A stretch of 64,000 nucleotides of DNA, from the NCBI GenBank assembly GCA_024195585.1, contig SWBL01000249.1, positions 16,563-80,562 on the forward strand, read 5' to 3'. Below, one piece after another: positions 11,696 through 22,990 of this stretch (the stretch's first letter is position 1; each line of letters opens with the position of its first letter). Position numbers and translations under genes: made by a program. Under the pieces are notes generated by a model. It ran no database searches. It was not told the DNA's origin and saw only the letters and a program-made list of their open reading frames with translations. The DNA is from Aureobasidium sp. EXF-3400 (taxonomy: Eukaryota > Ascomycota > Dothideomycetes > Dothideales > Saccotheciaceae).

Positions 11696-12486
11696 TTAGG
11701 AGATGCTGAAGGACTCTCCGCAACCACATTGTTCAGCTAGAAGTTTTGTTAGCATTCTGATAGTCGGCTGATGACTCTGCGGATCAACTCACTGATATTG
11801 GGGTTCTTGAAAATGAAACGCTCGTTCAGCTTGTCCTCGAGCCAGTCCATCTCTGAACCAATAATGCTGAACAAAGCCTTGGAGTCGATCAGAACCTTGA
11901 CGCCATCTTGCTCGACTGTCTCGTCGAATGATCCAGCCTTGTCCACGTATTCAAGATGATACGCCAGTCCTGAGCAACCTCTGTTACGAACGCCGACACG
12001 GACTAGCTTTGCCTCGGGTTGCTCAAGTAGCTCGCGCAGGTGCGTTACAGCGGCAGGCGATAGTGTGATGGCGGCCTTGCGAGGGCGCAGCTTGCTCTTT
12101 CTTTGAGGCTTGGCAGTAGCAGATGTGGTCGCTGAGGATGTGTTTGCGGTTGAAGACTTTTGAGCTTCTTGCTCAGGAATGCTGACGGGTTGGTCTGCTG
12201 CAGGAGATGGCTTCGACTGGCGCGATGAGGTAGATGGAAGCGGAGGAAGGCCAGCGATAGAAGTTTCGGGTACACCAGCATTTCGTGGCGAGGGCATAGG
12301 GTCCAGTGAGTAAGGACGGTAGGCAGTAGCGGTCTGCAAGTTTCGTCGCGATGAGAAGCGAAGTGCAGGCTGTGATGTGCGGAAGGCAGGACGCAAACAT
12401 TGCTGGCATTGAGCACGAGGGGCACCGCCAGCGGCGAATCGGAACATGCTTGTCGGGAACGACAATGTGGCGCGAGGCAGAGACAT
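11696..12486 (-). CDS. ISA1: Mitochondrial Fe-S cluster assembly protein Isa1
   Basis: A-type Fe-S assembly factor needed in mitochondria for making 4Fe-4S clusters (aconitase, lipoate synthase), working with Isa2 and Iba57. Exon 1 is 12486-11793 and exon 2 is 11736-11696, 244 aa; the intron (11792-11737) opens GTGAGT and ends CTAG. Without splicing the frame would end in an unrelated tail and lose the C-terminal cysteines. The three conserved cysteines are C171 (RNRGCSGLAY) and C235 and C237 (EQCGCGESF). Residues 1-60 are Arg/Ser/Ala-rich, a typical mitochondrial presequence. Residues 85-135 form a Ser/Pro/Ala linker longer than in yeast. RNRGCSGL points to the Isa1 rather than the Isa2 type. 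ATG 12486 was chosen over the upstream one at 12711 because it starts the presequence. Confidence 0.93.
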
Positions 12487-12831
12487 GGCTGGTGTGATGT
12501 GTATACGAGGTATAGAGACAGCCAGATAATGTGTCGAGTGAGAGGTTGGTTGGATGAGTCGTAGGCAATAGTGAGGTGTTATGAGTCGAAGAGTGATGAT
12601 TGTGTCTTTGTCAGAACGACAAGCACGGGCAAAGCGGGACCTCGAAAAGCTATGATCGCATCCACTGCTTCGGCCAATCACAGTCACTGCTTTGTAAACC
12701 AAGGTAGCCAAGCCTCGGACTTTTATGTGCCGACACGCTTCTTCGCTTGAACTTTGTCACATATCGAGGATGCAACCAAAATATTATCATGGCAATCTAT
12801 CTGCTATACGAGTATAATACAAGCGTAAGGC
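12487..12831. promoter_or_regulatory. ISA1 upstream region
   Basis: Spacer between the ISA1 start and the 3' end of the GH43 gene, both minus strand. It should hold the ISA1 promoter. No specific site recognised. Confidence 0.4.
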
Positions 12832-13956
12832 TCAAATTTGTCCCGAGGGCACTGCGTAAGGTCCATAACCGGGTCTCGGGAACTTGGGCGACCCATCAGC
12901 GTTCCACGTGAATTGCTGTGTTCTAATCGTTCTGGCACTCCATCCATTCGTAGGATCTCTCATGCCATGATACACAATCCAGTCCTGAGTACCATCAGGG
13001 CTCTTAGTGAAACTGGCATGTCCCACTCCATAGGCTTCTTCCTTGGGGTTTTGGTAGAAGACACAGCCTTCATTGTTTTTGCGCCAGTCTGAGGGGTTCA
13101 TCGGATCATCACCAACAAGCTCTAGTTGACCCAGACAGTAGTTGCGGTTGTCAGATCGAGCAGCACTGTAGATCACAAATTGTTGACCCGTAGTGGGATT
13201 GGTGAGTTGTTGTGGTCCTTCGTTCGATGAGAGACGGTAATTCCAAGGTCGTCCATAAGGTGTCTTCTCCCACGGGTTATCTGGAACGCTGATGATCTGG
13301 CGTTCTGTGAAGTTGCTCTCTACAGTCCAAGGATCAGACATCTTGGTAATACAGAGATTTGATGGCCAGGCATCGTATGCACGGTACCAACAACTGTAGA
13401 TGTGATACAGACCAGAGTCATGCTGAAAGTAGGTACCGTCGATGGCGAATTGATCATAAGTGTTGAGCTGAGACTTCAGAGTATAGGTTGAGTCCCAAGG
13501 ATCAGAAGATGAGCCTTCAAGGACATACATGCGATGATGCACTGCAGGACAGTTGTAGTCGCACCACATATCGACCTCGGGTGAAGGAGTATCATAGGAC
13601 GGGTCCGCAGTAAAAATGACGTACCAGGAGTTGTCGATCTGATGCAATTCAGGTGCCCACAGGTCAGTTGAATAATTCATGCCCGGAGGTGGGCTGAAAG
13701 CCAGTTTGACGTCGGCATTGTTCCAATCGGTCAAGACGGAGCTGCGGAGTATAGTAATGTTGGTATTGGTCGTATACGTGAGGTAATAATAGTCTCCATG
13801 ACGAATCACCCATGGGTCTGCGCCCACTTGATCGAGGATGGGGTTTGTGTATGTAGATGCATTAGGAGCAGAAGTGCCATTAGTGACATTGTAGTACTGG
13901 GCAGAGACAAACGAGGTCAAAAGACCCAACGAGGGAAGGGCAGAGAGGAAGAACAT
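12832..13956 (-). CDS. Secreted glycoside hydrolase family 43 protein
   Basis: Extracellular plant cell wall-degrading enzyme, probably alpha-L-arabinofuranosidase, arabinanase or xylosidase activity. 374 aa, single exon. Signal peptide at 1-19 (MFFLSALPSLGLLTSFVSA). The GH43 five-bladed propeller spans nearly the whole mature protein. The three acidic catalytic positions fit: D47 in ADPWV (general base), D173 in AIDGTYF (pKa modulator) and E246 in SSNEGPQQL (general acid). The C-terminus holds YGVGHASF, as in many family members. Several N-glycosylation sequons (NVT, NGT, NYS, NFT) agree with secretion. No carbohydrate-binding module is attached. It is divergent from the RED gene, 267 bp away. 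Confidence 0.92.
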   Translation of the reverse strand: MFFLSALPSLGLLTSFVSAQYYNVTNGTSAPNASTYTNPILDQVGADPWVIRHGDYYYLTYTTNTNITILRSSVLTDWNNADVKLAFSPPPGMNYSTDLWAPELHQIDNSWYVIFTADPSYDTPSPEVDMWCDYNCPAVHHRMYVLEGSSSDPWDSTYTLKSQLNTYDQFAIDGTYFQHDSGLYHIYSCWYRAYDAWPSNLCITKMSDPWTVESNFTERQIISVPDNPWEKTPYGRPWNYRLSSNEGPQQLTNPTTGQQFVIYSAARSDNRNYCLGQLELVGDDPMNPSDWRKNNEGCVFYQNPKEEAYGVGHASFTKSPDGTQDWIVYHGMRDPTNGWSARTIRTQQFTWNADGSPKFPRPGYGPYAVPSGQI

Positions 13957-14223
13957 GTCGCTTTGTAAAGAGAAAAAATAAAGACGGACATGTCGAAGAC
14001 TTTATTTATACCTACCTTTTACGATCGACAAGAAGACGAGCAGCCAAGGAAGGAGCGATGGCAGGGTTGCATGCATCTTTGAACCATCATCCCCGCCTTT
14101 TGTTCGCACTCCCCGCAAACCGAAAGAGGCAGCCACGCGATTTCGGCTTGTTGTTGACCGAATTTAGCCGCTGACTTTTGATTATTGCGCCTCTAAATCT
14201 GTCTTCGCGACGACAAGACCAAA

Positions 14224-15885
14224 ATGAATAACGATCAGTTCAGAAAGCTGCTCAACACACCGGCACGACAGGATGGCGCCAGCGGCAGTCCACGGCCGAG
14301 TGCCGTACCCTCATCACTCGGATCCAAACGCTCCTCTTTCATGCCCATGACGCCACGTTCAGTTCGAGGTGTCACTGGAAACGATTTCGCTCGCCAGGTC
14401 GCCGAGCGCAATGCTGCAAACCAGACTACGAAAAAGTTCAAAGGCGGTGCTGCGCCCAAAGGATCTCGACTAGGTTCAGGCTTCACCGACCGCACGCAGA
14501 GCCGATACGACGACGAGACTGATGAGCGAGCTGCCCGCATTAAAGCTCTCGAGGAACAAGTCAAGCTCGGACAATTGGACCATGCGACTTTCGAGGCTCT
14601 ACGCGATCAAATCACAGGTGGCGATGTCGGTGCTACACATCTGGTCAAAGGTCTGGATCGCAAATTGCTCGAGCGTGTCAGAAAAGGTGAAGATGTGCTG
14701 GGTGGATCTGAACCCGCGAAAGAGGAGGACTTGGAAGATGAGTTTGAGAAATTCGAAGAGAAGGAGGTTGCTCGTGTCGAGCGAGAGAAGGTCGTCAAGA
14801 AGGGAGAGATGGCTCCTCCACCTCCTGTCGCTGGTGCAAAGAGATCTAGGGACCAAATCCTCGCTGAGCTAAAGGCACAACGGAAGGCACAAGCCGATGC
14901 AAGACTGGCTGCGAGACCAGAGTTGGGCGACAAGTTCCGTGATGTTGGCTCTTCGCGTGCAAGCTCGCGTATCGAAGTTGATGCAAAAGGGCGTGAAGTC
15001 CTTATCACCACTGACGAGCATGGAAACGTCAAGAAGAAGGTCAGAAAGGTCCAAGTTCCGAGCGAAGAGCCCGTTCAACAAGCACAACCGCACAAGTTCC
15101 TCGACGAAGGCGTCACAGTGCCGGCTCCCAAACCTATCGAGAAACTCGTAGAGGCACCCAAGGATGATTCAGACGACGACATCTTTGATGGTGTTGGCGA
15201 TAGCTATGACCCGCTAGGAGGGATGGACGACGAGAATGACTCTTCAGGTGACGAAGATGGAGAAGTTCCAGAGAAGGCACTCAAGCCAAATACAGCATCA
15301 GCACCATCACAATCCAGATCGCCATCCTCAGAAACAGAAGCAGCATCAACTTTGGAGCCAAAAGAAGTCACAACAACATCAATGCCACCTCCTCCACCAC
15401 CAACACAACCCACAGCACCACGCAACTACTTCAAATCCACCACAACCACAACCAGCGAAACACCCGAACCACAAGCACCCCAAAACCCCTTCAACGACGC
15501 CGCCTTCCTCGCCGCCATCAAAAAAGCCGGCGCACTCTCAAATATCTCCTTATCCCTCAACGCATCCTCTGACGACCCGTCAGCACCCGAATCAGCAGAA
15601 GCCAAAGAACTGCGCCTGCAGAAACGAGCACAGATGCTTGCAACCAGTGACCGTGATCTCGAAGACATGGATCTAGGATTTGGGTCTTCGAGATTTGGAG
15701 ATGAGGAAGAAGGGGATGATGGACAGAGGATCAAGTTGTCGACTTGGAATGGTACTGGTGATGATGACGACGATGAGGGAGGTAGTAAAGAGAAAAAGAA
15801 GAGAGGCAGGAAGAGAAAGGGGGATAAGAATAGTGCTCAAGATGTGTTGGGTGTTATGGAGAGGAGAAAGGAGGCCGGAAAGTAG
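14224..15885 (+). CDS. RED-like N-terminal domain protein (IK/RED, spliceosomal)
   Basis: Nuclear protein related to metazoan RED/IK and plant SMU2-type factors, which act with SMU1 in the spliceosomal B complex. 553 aa, single exon. Residues 1-160 carry the RED N-terminal signature: NNDQFRKLLNTP, MTPRSVRG, NDFARQVAERN, KKFKGGAAPKGSRLGSGF, then an acidic/basic helix and THLVKGLDRKLLERVRKGED. The rest is charged and low in complexity: a Glu/Lys coiled-coil-like region (about 175-225), acidic patches, a Pro/Thr/Ser-rich stretch (about 365-415) and a C-terminal basic KKKRGRKRK nuclear localisation-type signal. The RED C-terminal domain of animals is not evident, as in other fungi. The C-terminal half is fast-evolving and may contain unpredicted splicing. 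Confidence 0.88.
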   Translation: MNNDQFRKLLNTPARQDGASGSPRPSAVPSSLGSKRSSFMPMTPRSVRGVTGNDFARQVAERNAANQTTKKFKGGAAPKGSRLGSGFTDRTQSRYDDETDERAARIKALEEQVKLGQLDHATFEALRDQITGGDVGATHLVKGLDRKLLERVRKGEDVLGGSEPAKEEDLEDEFEKFEEKEVARVEREKVVKKGEMAPPPPVAGAKRSRDQILAELKAQRKAQADARLAARPELGDKFRDVGSSRASSRIEVDAKGREVLITTDEHGNVKKKVRKVQVPSEEPVQQAQPHKFLDEGVTVPAPKPIEKLVEAPKDDSDDDIFDGVGDSYDPLGGMDDENDSSGDEDGEVPEKALKPNTASAPSQSRSPSSETEAASTLEPKEVTTTSMPPPPPPTQPTAPRNYFKSTTTTTSETPEPQAPQNPFNDAAFLAAIKKAGALSNISLSLNASSDDPSAPESAEAKELRLQKRAQMLATSDRDLEDMDLGFGSSRFGDEEEGDDGQRIKLSTWNGTGDDDDDEGGSKEKKKRGRKRKGDKNSAQDVLGVMERRKEAGK

Positions 15886-16071
15886 ACACGGGATAGTGGT
15901 CCCATCAGATTGGTTCTGAAATCAAACCTAATCAAGACCTGCGCCTACCAACTTCGTCCTTGCCATCTCTAGACGTGTCACCTGCTCCTGATGACTGTAT
16001 CTACCTTTCCTATCCACGACCAGGCTTCGGCGTCTTTATGATCTCGTCCAGAGTCTTTTCTTTCAACAATA

Positions 16072-16216
16072 GCGGCGGTGGTCTAGCGGTCAAGACCGCT
16101 GCATCAATGTGTCTTGCAAACACAAGCTCGTACTTGTGAAGCGTTCCACTGAATCATCATGGTTCCGCAATCACAGGACGATGCAGAGATCGTGAGTTCG
16201 AATCTCACTCGCCGCA
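16072..16216 (+). tRNA. Intron-containing tRNA gene, probably tRNA-Leu(CAA)
   Basis: The acceptor GCGGCGG pairs with TCGCCGC. The A box TGGTCTAGCGG (16079-16089) and B box GTTCGAATC (16196-16204) both fit the pol III consensus. The D stem GTCT/AGAC and T stem GTGAG/CTCAC are perfect, and a TTTT terminator follows at 16226. By alignment to the D-arm, positions 34-36 read CAA (16105-16107), with T33. A GATGCAGAGATC variable arm just before the T stem suggests class II, as in Leu. The anticodon stem GCTGC has only three good pairs with its likely partner ACAGG, so the anticodon and the intron ends (roughly 16109 to 16170) are uncertain. Confidence 0.7.
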
Positions 16217-16355
16217 GTATGTTCCTTTTGCTCTGCGCGACAACCCAACATGGTTGAGTACATATTTATGCTTGAACAGTCTAGCACCGAATGCTCGAAC
16301 AAAAACCCGCAGACAACTTAAAAAATAGTTTGTTTATTCATGTCTCGTAGCTCTC

Positions 16356-19300
16356 CTAACCAAAGTCTACCTCTGGCAACCCCCTCGCAACAATGGCATC
16401 CTGAACGCCTCTTTTGACTTCCACACACGCTTGCCCCCAACCCTCTTTAACATCTTCTGCGACTTCCTTGTCCAGAACCTCTTGCTCTACCATCAGATCA
16501 AGCCACTTGACCATTTTGACAGCTTTATCCACGTCCCTCTCTTGCTTAACCACAGCCACCAAGTACGTAACCAAAGAAGCCGTATCCTCCGCATACGGCA
16601 CCTCATCCCAAAACTCCTTGACCCACTCTCTAACCGCCTTTCTCAAATCCGGCAGCTCTGTCAACTTGTTGGAAGTAAAACTTGGTTTCTGCGGTCGAGG
16701 AGGCAATTGGAAAAATCGGTCTATCGTGTTGGCAGGGGTTTCTTGTCTTTTATTTCCTGTTCGTGATTTTGTCGCTTCGATGCCGCCGGAACGTCGTAAT
16801 TGTGCAGATCTTCGTTCATCCAGGACTTCTTTTCTGATTTCGGGGGGTAGGGCTGCGAGAAAGTCTGAGTCGATTTCTTCTGCGGCGCTCATGTCGTCAG
16901 TGTCTGTGTCTCTGGCGACGAAATTGGCTTGGGTGAGTGTCAAGCTGCCATTGCTGGCTCTTGCTCTGGCAAATAAGCCTCCACCACGAGGTTTCCTTGC
17001 ACCAAGCTTCTTGACCGGCGCGATAACGCGATTCTTTCTTGGTGATTGGGGAAGGATCGTCTGATCCTGTCCTTTACGCGGTGATGTAGTTGTTGTTTGG
17101 TACATGGCCATGACGTCTCGACGGACATCCTCAGGTAGCGAGTTCAAGATCTCTGGATCTAGTTGCGATTGATTTGGTAAAGCTATCGCTGCCGAAGCTA
17201 CTCTGGGAGGGTTCTTTGCGGGCGTTGGACTTTTACGACCATCAGCCTGATTGTTTTCAACCTGCTTTGGACGTGAATGTCTGATGAGTCTGGCTCGAAT
17301 CTCTTCTGGCAGCTCAGCGAGCACACTGGGATCGACTTGAGTTGGAAGCGCAAATTGCGTGCCGTAGATGTTCAAGCGTCTCTTGCAAGGAGATTGGTCG
17401 ATGGCAATATTGTTTAGAAAGCTTGAACCACCAACATCGCGTACTTTATTTCTCTTTGGTGTCTTTATGTCATCTGTGATGGGATCCTCTGTTTGCTCGG
17501 CCTCAGAAGCAGTATTCGACCTCGGTTTGGTGGTTTGAGCTGCCTTGAATTGCAAGCGTGGTTGGCTGCTGTCAGCGCGACCATCTGTGCCTGCTTTTAG
17601 TGGTTCCAGCTTGGTCATCTGGATGCCTATTCCACGGAGTTCTCCAGGGCTGAAGCCGAAAGTGCGCATCACAGTCAAGACCTCTTTAGTCATGATGGCA
17701 CTGTCGTTGGTTGCAACACCTAGTTGAATGCTTTTGTTGTAAGTGTCGCACTTGCCGTGTCCGAGATGCTTCGGGGGGTCGAGGGGAGCATCCGGAGACC
17801 GTCGCATGACTTTGACGGTCAACTGTCTGCCCTTGACATTCTCCTTGATCAGCCGTTTCTGCAGCTCTCCACAGAGACTGATCATGAACTCATCAACCTG
17901 CTCTTGATTTTCGAAGCGTACGCCCCAGTTCACATCAGCCGACACTGATTTGCGAATAACTTGTTCGCCGACCTCAGCTCTGTCAATACCTCGACTGTAC
18001 TCCCAGATCTTTTCGCCTGTCTTTGGCCCAAGCGCATTTACTAGCTTCTCCTTCGAGAGCTCTCGGATGTCTTTGACGTATTTGACACCAATCTCCTCCA
18101 GCTTGCCGCCGATGCTATATGCGACACCTGGTAAGCTTTGAACCTCGAGAGCGCCGATGAAATCGAGAACATCATCAGGTTTAAGCTGGAACTGTCCTGC
18201 TGGCTTTGCCTTGCGCAGGGCGATTTTGGCGAGCAATATGTTGGCTCCGATGCCGATTGATACATTGCATCCAGTCCGCTTCAGTACTTCTTCTCGAAGT
18301 TCTCGCCCGATGCGGTCAGCCTCGGACTGCTCACGATAATTGCTACCCTCAGACCGGCGAACCCCATCAGTGCCACCGACGGCTATACATTGTGTGCTAA
18401 TATCGATGAGGGCTTCGTCTACACTGACACTTTGTACTAGACCTCCTGTTTCCAGAATAGCGGAATAGAACTGCCTGCTTGACTCTTCGTAGGCTGGAAA
18501 GTCGTACGGAAGAACTTTGAGATCAGGGCATAATTCTTGAGCCCTCTTCATCCACCTGCGGATTTGTTAGCTGAATTGTTTGGTAACCAGTCAGCATGTA
18601 ACTTGCATTCCATTTTTGACACCGAACTCTCTAGCAGGATAGTTGCATGATGCAATCTCAGATCCATTTCCACCAGCAGAGCCGGTGCCGTGAGCAACCA
18701 CACAAGGCTTGTCTTTGAGATGCGGATGCTTCTTCAATGAAACAGCGGCGAAAAAGCTATCAAAATCGACGTGCATAATATAACGACGAGCACCTACAGG
18801 ACGCTTCTGACGGGTCTTCTGGGAAGCAGACTTTTCGGCTGTGAGCGCCTGCAATTGTGTTTTTAGGTCTGCCTTCCAGGTTGATAGATGATGCAAGCGT
18901 GATTCCCGGTAGTATTGTTGAAGAAACTCTGGATTGACGACTGTCGATTTGCGAAGACGCGGGTCGGCCAGAAGAATGGCGTTGTGTTCCTCCGCAGTCA
19001 ACTCAGTAGCTTTTTGCTGAGGTTCTGCTTCCTGAATATTGATTTGTTTTGTGCCGCTTGAAGTAGAAGCGTCCTGACCATATAGCGATGTAGAGTGGGG
19101 TGGCACCGAGTCTGGCTCGGCAATTTCATCTGCAGAGCTGGTACGTGGAGGCGTTTGGGGTGCTTGGTCGAGCGGCCCTGGTGCTTCCAGAGCAGATTCA
19201 TCGAGATGGTCTAACGTGTTATCCTTGTCTTCGTCCAGTGCCTCGAAATCTGAGTCATGAATACCATCGTATTCAGGCGTCAATGTCGGAGGATTAGTGG

Positions 19301-19940
19301 ACGCTGGCGGACCTTTGAGAAACGAAGGTCTAGGTGAAGATGTCTGGCTAGGATCACCTGTGTGCAAACCTTTGAGCTGACCAGTATACCAGCTGTTGTC
19401 GGTTTGATCCCTGTACCCTCTTGTGTGTCTATTAACCTGACTTGAGATTTGACCATTGTTGAAGGCCAGCACTTTCTGACCGACACCTTCGTCGACAACG
19501 CGATAATTGTCCCAAGGGAGACACTTTGCAGCTGCAATGCTATCGACGATCCAAGCAGGTTTGACGATTCTATATCGTTTGAACTCGACGGCTTTCTTGG
19601 GAGTCAGACTGCTCGCAACGATGTGTGTCACAAAAGTCTTGCCGTCCAGGTATTGCGCAAAGCCGCCACCATGGGCGACAATCATGGTATGAAGGTCATT
19701 CAGTGAGGGTTGAGTGTAGCCATTAACGTAAACGACAATGCCTTTGAAGATGGGAGGATTATCAGATCGAGCGCGTAATTCAGAGTCCAGATTCTGCAAC
19801 TTGATCCTCTTTCGGCGCATGTATTCTCTGTGACCGCCGAACTTTGAAGCTTCGTACTCGTCGCCGGCTTCATGTTCAAAGGTATGGTTCTCGATGCGCT
19901 TGCGCGTTTGCGCAGATCGTGTATCGAGGCGGGAATTCAT
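16356..19940 (-). CDS. REV1: DNA repair protein REV1 (translesion deoxycytidyl transferase)
   Basis: Y-family polymerase and scaffold for translesion synthesis with Pol zeta. Exon 1 is 19940-18607 and exon 2 is 18555-16356, 1177 aa. The intron (18606-18556) begins GCAAGT and ends CAG with a CTAAC branch site. This GC-AG splice restores the conserved NGMWMKRAQELCPDL across the junction; the GT two codons downstream would break the frame. The BRCT domain is at 64-150. The polymerase core starts with YIMHVDFDSFFAAV at 387, with catalytic D392 and D491/E492 (VSVDEAL). The C-terminal third has three ubiquitin-binding-like motifs (LPEEIRARL, LPEDVRRDV, LPPEIRKEV) and ends in a Rev1 C-terminal helical domain (LRKAVREWVKEFWDEVPYAE) that binds partner polymerases. 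It is divergent from the FKBP gene. Confidence 0.95.
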
Positions 19941-20477
19941 GCCGCATGTTCACCAGTGTTATAATGGTCGCATTGCACGTCGTGAGTCAAGATCTGATGT
20001 GATACAAGAAGTCGTCGAGAATGGCATTGTTCATGGTGGCTCACTGGAGACAAAGAATGCTTAAGTGGGACGCGAGACACGCGCCGCCACCCGTTCGTGG
20101 AGAATTGGAAGTCGAGCGTATGCCAAGCAATTACAGGACCCTGACTATGTAGATGCAGAAATATTCTCACTTCGGGAAAGATCTATCGAAACCAGGTATA
20201 TGAATTTTGATTAGAAAGTGGTTGGGCTACAGAGTTTGCTTGCGTCTAGAATTGGAGTGAAAGGCCGAGTTGTGGCAAGTCATGGAAACCAACAATTCTC
20301 GCCATGGGCTTCCTGAGCCTTCGATGCGAAGTCTGCGTTGCCAGGCAAGCCGTTCGTTGCTGGTGGTCCATGCACAAAATTCTCAAAGCTGTCTCTCATC
20401 AACGCTGCTTGCTCTTCCTGTCTTCACTCTCTCATCTCTCTTTTTTTCTGCAATCAATTCATATCAAATCTATCACA
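19941..20477. promoter_or_regulatory. Divergent promoter REV1 / nucleolar FKBP
   Basis: 537 bp between two start codons on opposite strands, so both promoters lie here. The FKBP side ends with a CT-rich stretch (about 20390-20460), typical of strongly expressed fungal genes. Confidence 0.5.
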
Positions 20478-22026
20478 ATGGGTGTTCTTCCTATGGCTGT
20501 TTTCGGACTCGAGGTCCCTGCCGGCGGCATGCCCGTCGCTGCCAGCGGTGAAACCCCCGCTGCTGTAAGTTTTCCCACCACGACATCATCTACTAAGACA
20601 GCTATGCTTACGCGAATATCAGTTCCGCCTGACCATGGCTGCCATTGACCCCAGCGCTGAGCCCGAGTTCGACGAGGACACCAAGGGCAAGAAGCCCCGT
20701 GCTACCCTCAAGATCATCCGCGCTCCTCTCCAGATGGAGGACGAGGACGAGTCCGACTTCGACCCCGAGGAGATGGACATGATGCTTGCTTCCGACGATG
20801 AGGAGGACGATGAGTCTGACGACGAGGCCGGCCCCAGCGACCCCGCCAAGTCCAAGAAGGCTCGCAAGGCTGCTGCCGCTAAGCAGCTCTTGGAGGAGCT
20901 CGAGAGCATGGATGTTGACTCGCCCAAGGTCAAGGCCAAGGGTAAAGGCAAGGTCCAGGCTGACGATGAGGAGGAGTCCGACGAGGACGATGAGGATGAC
21001 GAGGATGATGAGGAGTTCGAGCCCGAAGAGTTTGTTCTCTGCACTCTCGACCCCGAGAACGTAAGTCTCCGCCGCTGTCACTACTGATCGCGAACAATGC
21101 TGACAAAGCCCAAACAGCACTACCAGCAGACTCTTGATATCACCGTCGGTGATGACGAGCGCGTTTGGTTCATGGTTACCGGTACCCACGACGTCTACCT
21201 TACTGGTAACTACGTCGAGCCCGATCACACCCACGGCCCCGATGAGGAGTACGATTCCGAGGACGAGGATGAGGATGAGTACGACCTCTCCCCTGACGAG
21301 GATGAGCTTTACGGCGACGAGGACTCTGAGGATGACCTCGACGACATGGAGGACCCCCGCATCACCGAGGTCGAGGAAGATGAGGCTCCCGCTCTTGTCC
21401 CTGCTAAGACCGAGAAGAAGGCCGACAAGAAGGGCAAGAAGCGTGCCGCCGAGGACGAGGCCGAGACCCTCGACGACCTGATCTCCAAGGCCAAGCCCGC
21501 TGAGAAGAACGCAAAGAAGGTCAAGACCAACGAGGGTAAGGCCGTTCCCGCCGACGAGGCCGCCAAGAAGCTCGAGACTCCCGCTGCAAAGTCAGACAAG
21601 AAGGTACAATTCTCTAAGAACCTCGAGCTGGGTCCCACCGGCTCGAGCTCCCCCGCTGTCGCAAAGGGTGCTGAGAAGTCCAAGGCTGCCCCCGCTGTCA
21701 AGACCGTCAACGGTGTCACCATCGACGACAAGAAGACCGGCTCCGGCCCCGCCGCAAAGAAGGGTGACCGCATCGGCATGCGCTACATCGGCAAGCTCCA
21801 GAACGGCAAGGTCTTTGACTCCAACAAGAAGGGCAAGCCTTTCAGCTTCAAGCTCGGTACCGGTGAGGTCATCAAGGGTTGGGACATTGGTATTGCTGGC
21901 ATCCAGGTTGGTGGTGAGAGACGTATCACCGTCCCTGCCCACCACGCCTACGGCTCCCAGTCCCTCCCCGGCATCCCCAAGAACTCCACCTTGATCTTCG
22001 ACGTCAAGTGTGTCGAGATCAAGTAG
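20478..22026 (+). CDS. fpr4: Nucleolar FKBP-type peptidyl-prolyl isomerase (Fpr3/Fpr4 type)
   Basis: Nuclear/nucleolar proline isomerase and histone chaperone of the Fpr3/Fpr4 group. Exons 20478-20564, 20623-21060 and 21118-22026, 477 aa; both introns start GTAAGT. The N-terminal nucleoplasmin-like part begins [19 protein letters not shown]. Between it and the end lie long acidic tracts (Asp/Glu runs near 120-160 and 205-240 of the product) mixed with Lys-rich segments, as in histone-binding family members. The C-terminal about 95 residues are a complete FKBP domain with [28 protein letters not shown] and [13 protein letters not shown]. Codons are heavily biased to C- or G-ending forms, unlike the neighbours, which suggests high expression. 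Confidence 0.93.
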
Positions 22027-22990
22027 ATTCAGAACCGCCGCGACGACACAACAAACACAATACCCGGACCCTCGATCTGGTCCAACCTTTAGAAGATACC
22101 CAACTTGCATCTCCACGACATTAGAGGTGACGATTACGAACAAGACCTATAGGGGCGAAAGAGCGCGCGATGAAATGTACAACGTGTGAGGCAGGAATGA
22201 AGGGTCAATCTTTGATCTTGGAAGCGAACATCTCGATTCTCGCATTAGAGAGGAAAGGAAGAGACGTCGCTTTTGGTACAAAAAAGTTTTCTTATGTCTA
22301 AATTCTAGCGAGAGCGTGTTAGAACTGTTTTCTATTGAACAAAACATCATTATGAACCTACATCTGTCGCCTTGTTCCATATGTCTGCCTCGAGTTCTGA
22401 CATGTGTGTTTAATACTAGAAGGTTTTCTTGCCAACTAAAGCCTTGAGCACTGTTGGCGTAAAAGCTTTTGGTCCTCATGAAAGCTTGTATCTGCAACCA
22501 ACAAAATGACTATTTCAGCGACCACAACACGCCTTTCCACCAATTTCCTGGTTGCATACGCAATACACAAATATGGGAAATCCGGGAAGAGGCAAGCAAC
22601 ATTGTTTAAACTCCCCATTGGAGTTCTATCGACGATTTTTTTCGCCAGAAATCCTTGTAGAGGATGCCACCCTGTCAACCATCGGATGTGCGGGCGGATA
22701 TCGTGATCCTCGTTCTTGAGATGCATAGGGTCTTTGACAAGCTTGTTCAGGTTGTCTTGATCGGAGTAATGACAAGGGGCCAGAAGTACCCGATACGGTG
22801 ATTAAAATGACAGTTGCTAGCTTCACCGAAGCCGTGAGTCCTGAGGGCGACGTCGGGGGATCGCCTTGTATGCAAGACGGCGCATGTAAATCAACAGCAA
22901 AGTTGATGTACACCAAAGCTTGTTGATCTGCATTTGACTTTGTGACATAGACAAAGCCCTTTGTATCGACTGGACGAAAGCAACCCTCGA
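22027..22990. other. Intergenic between convergent genes
   Basis: 3' flanks of the FKBP gene (+) and the Zn2Cys6 regulator gene (-). Minus-strand frames of 90-120 codons (22147-22994) show no motifs. No further gene supported. Confidence 0.45.
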
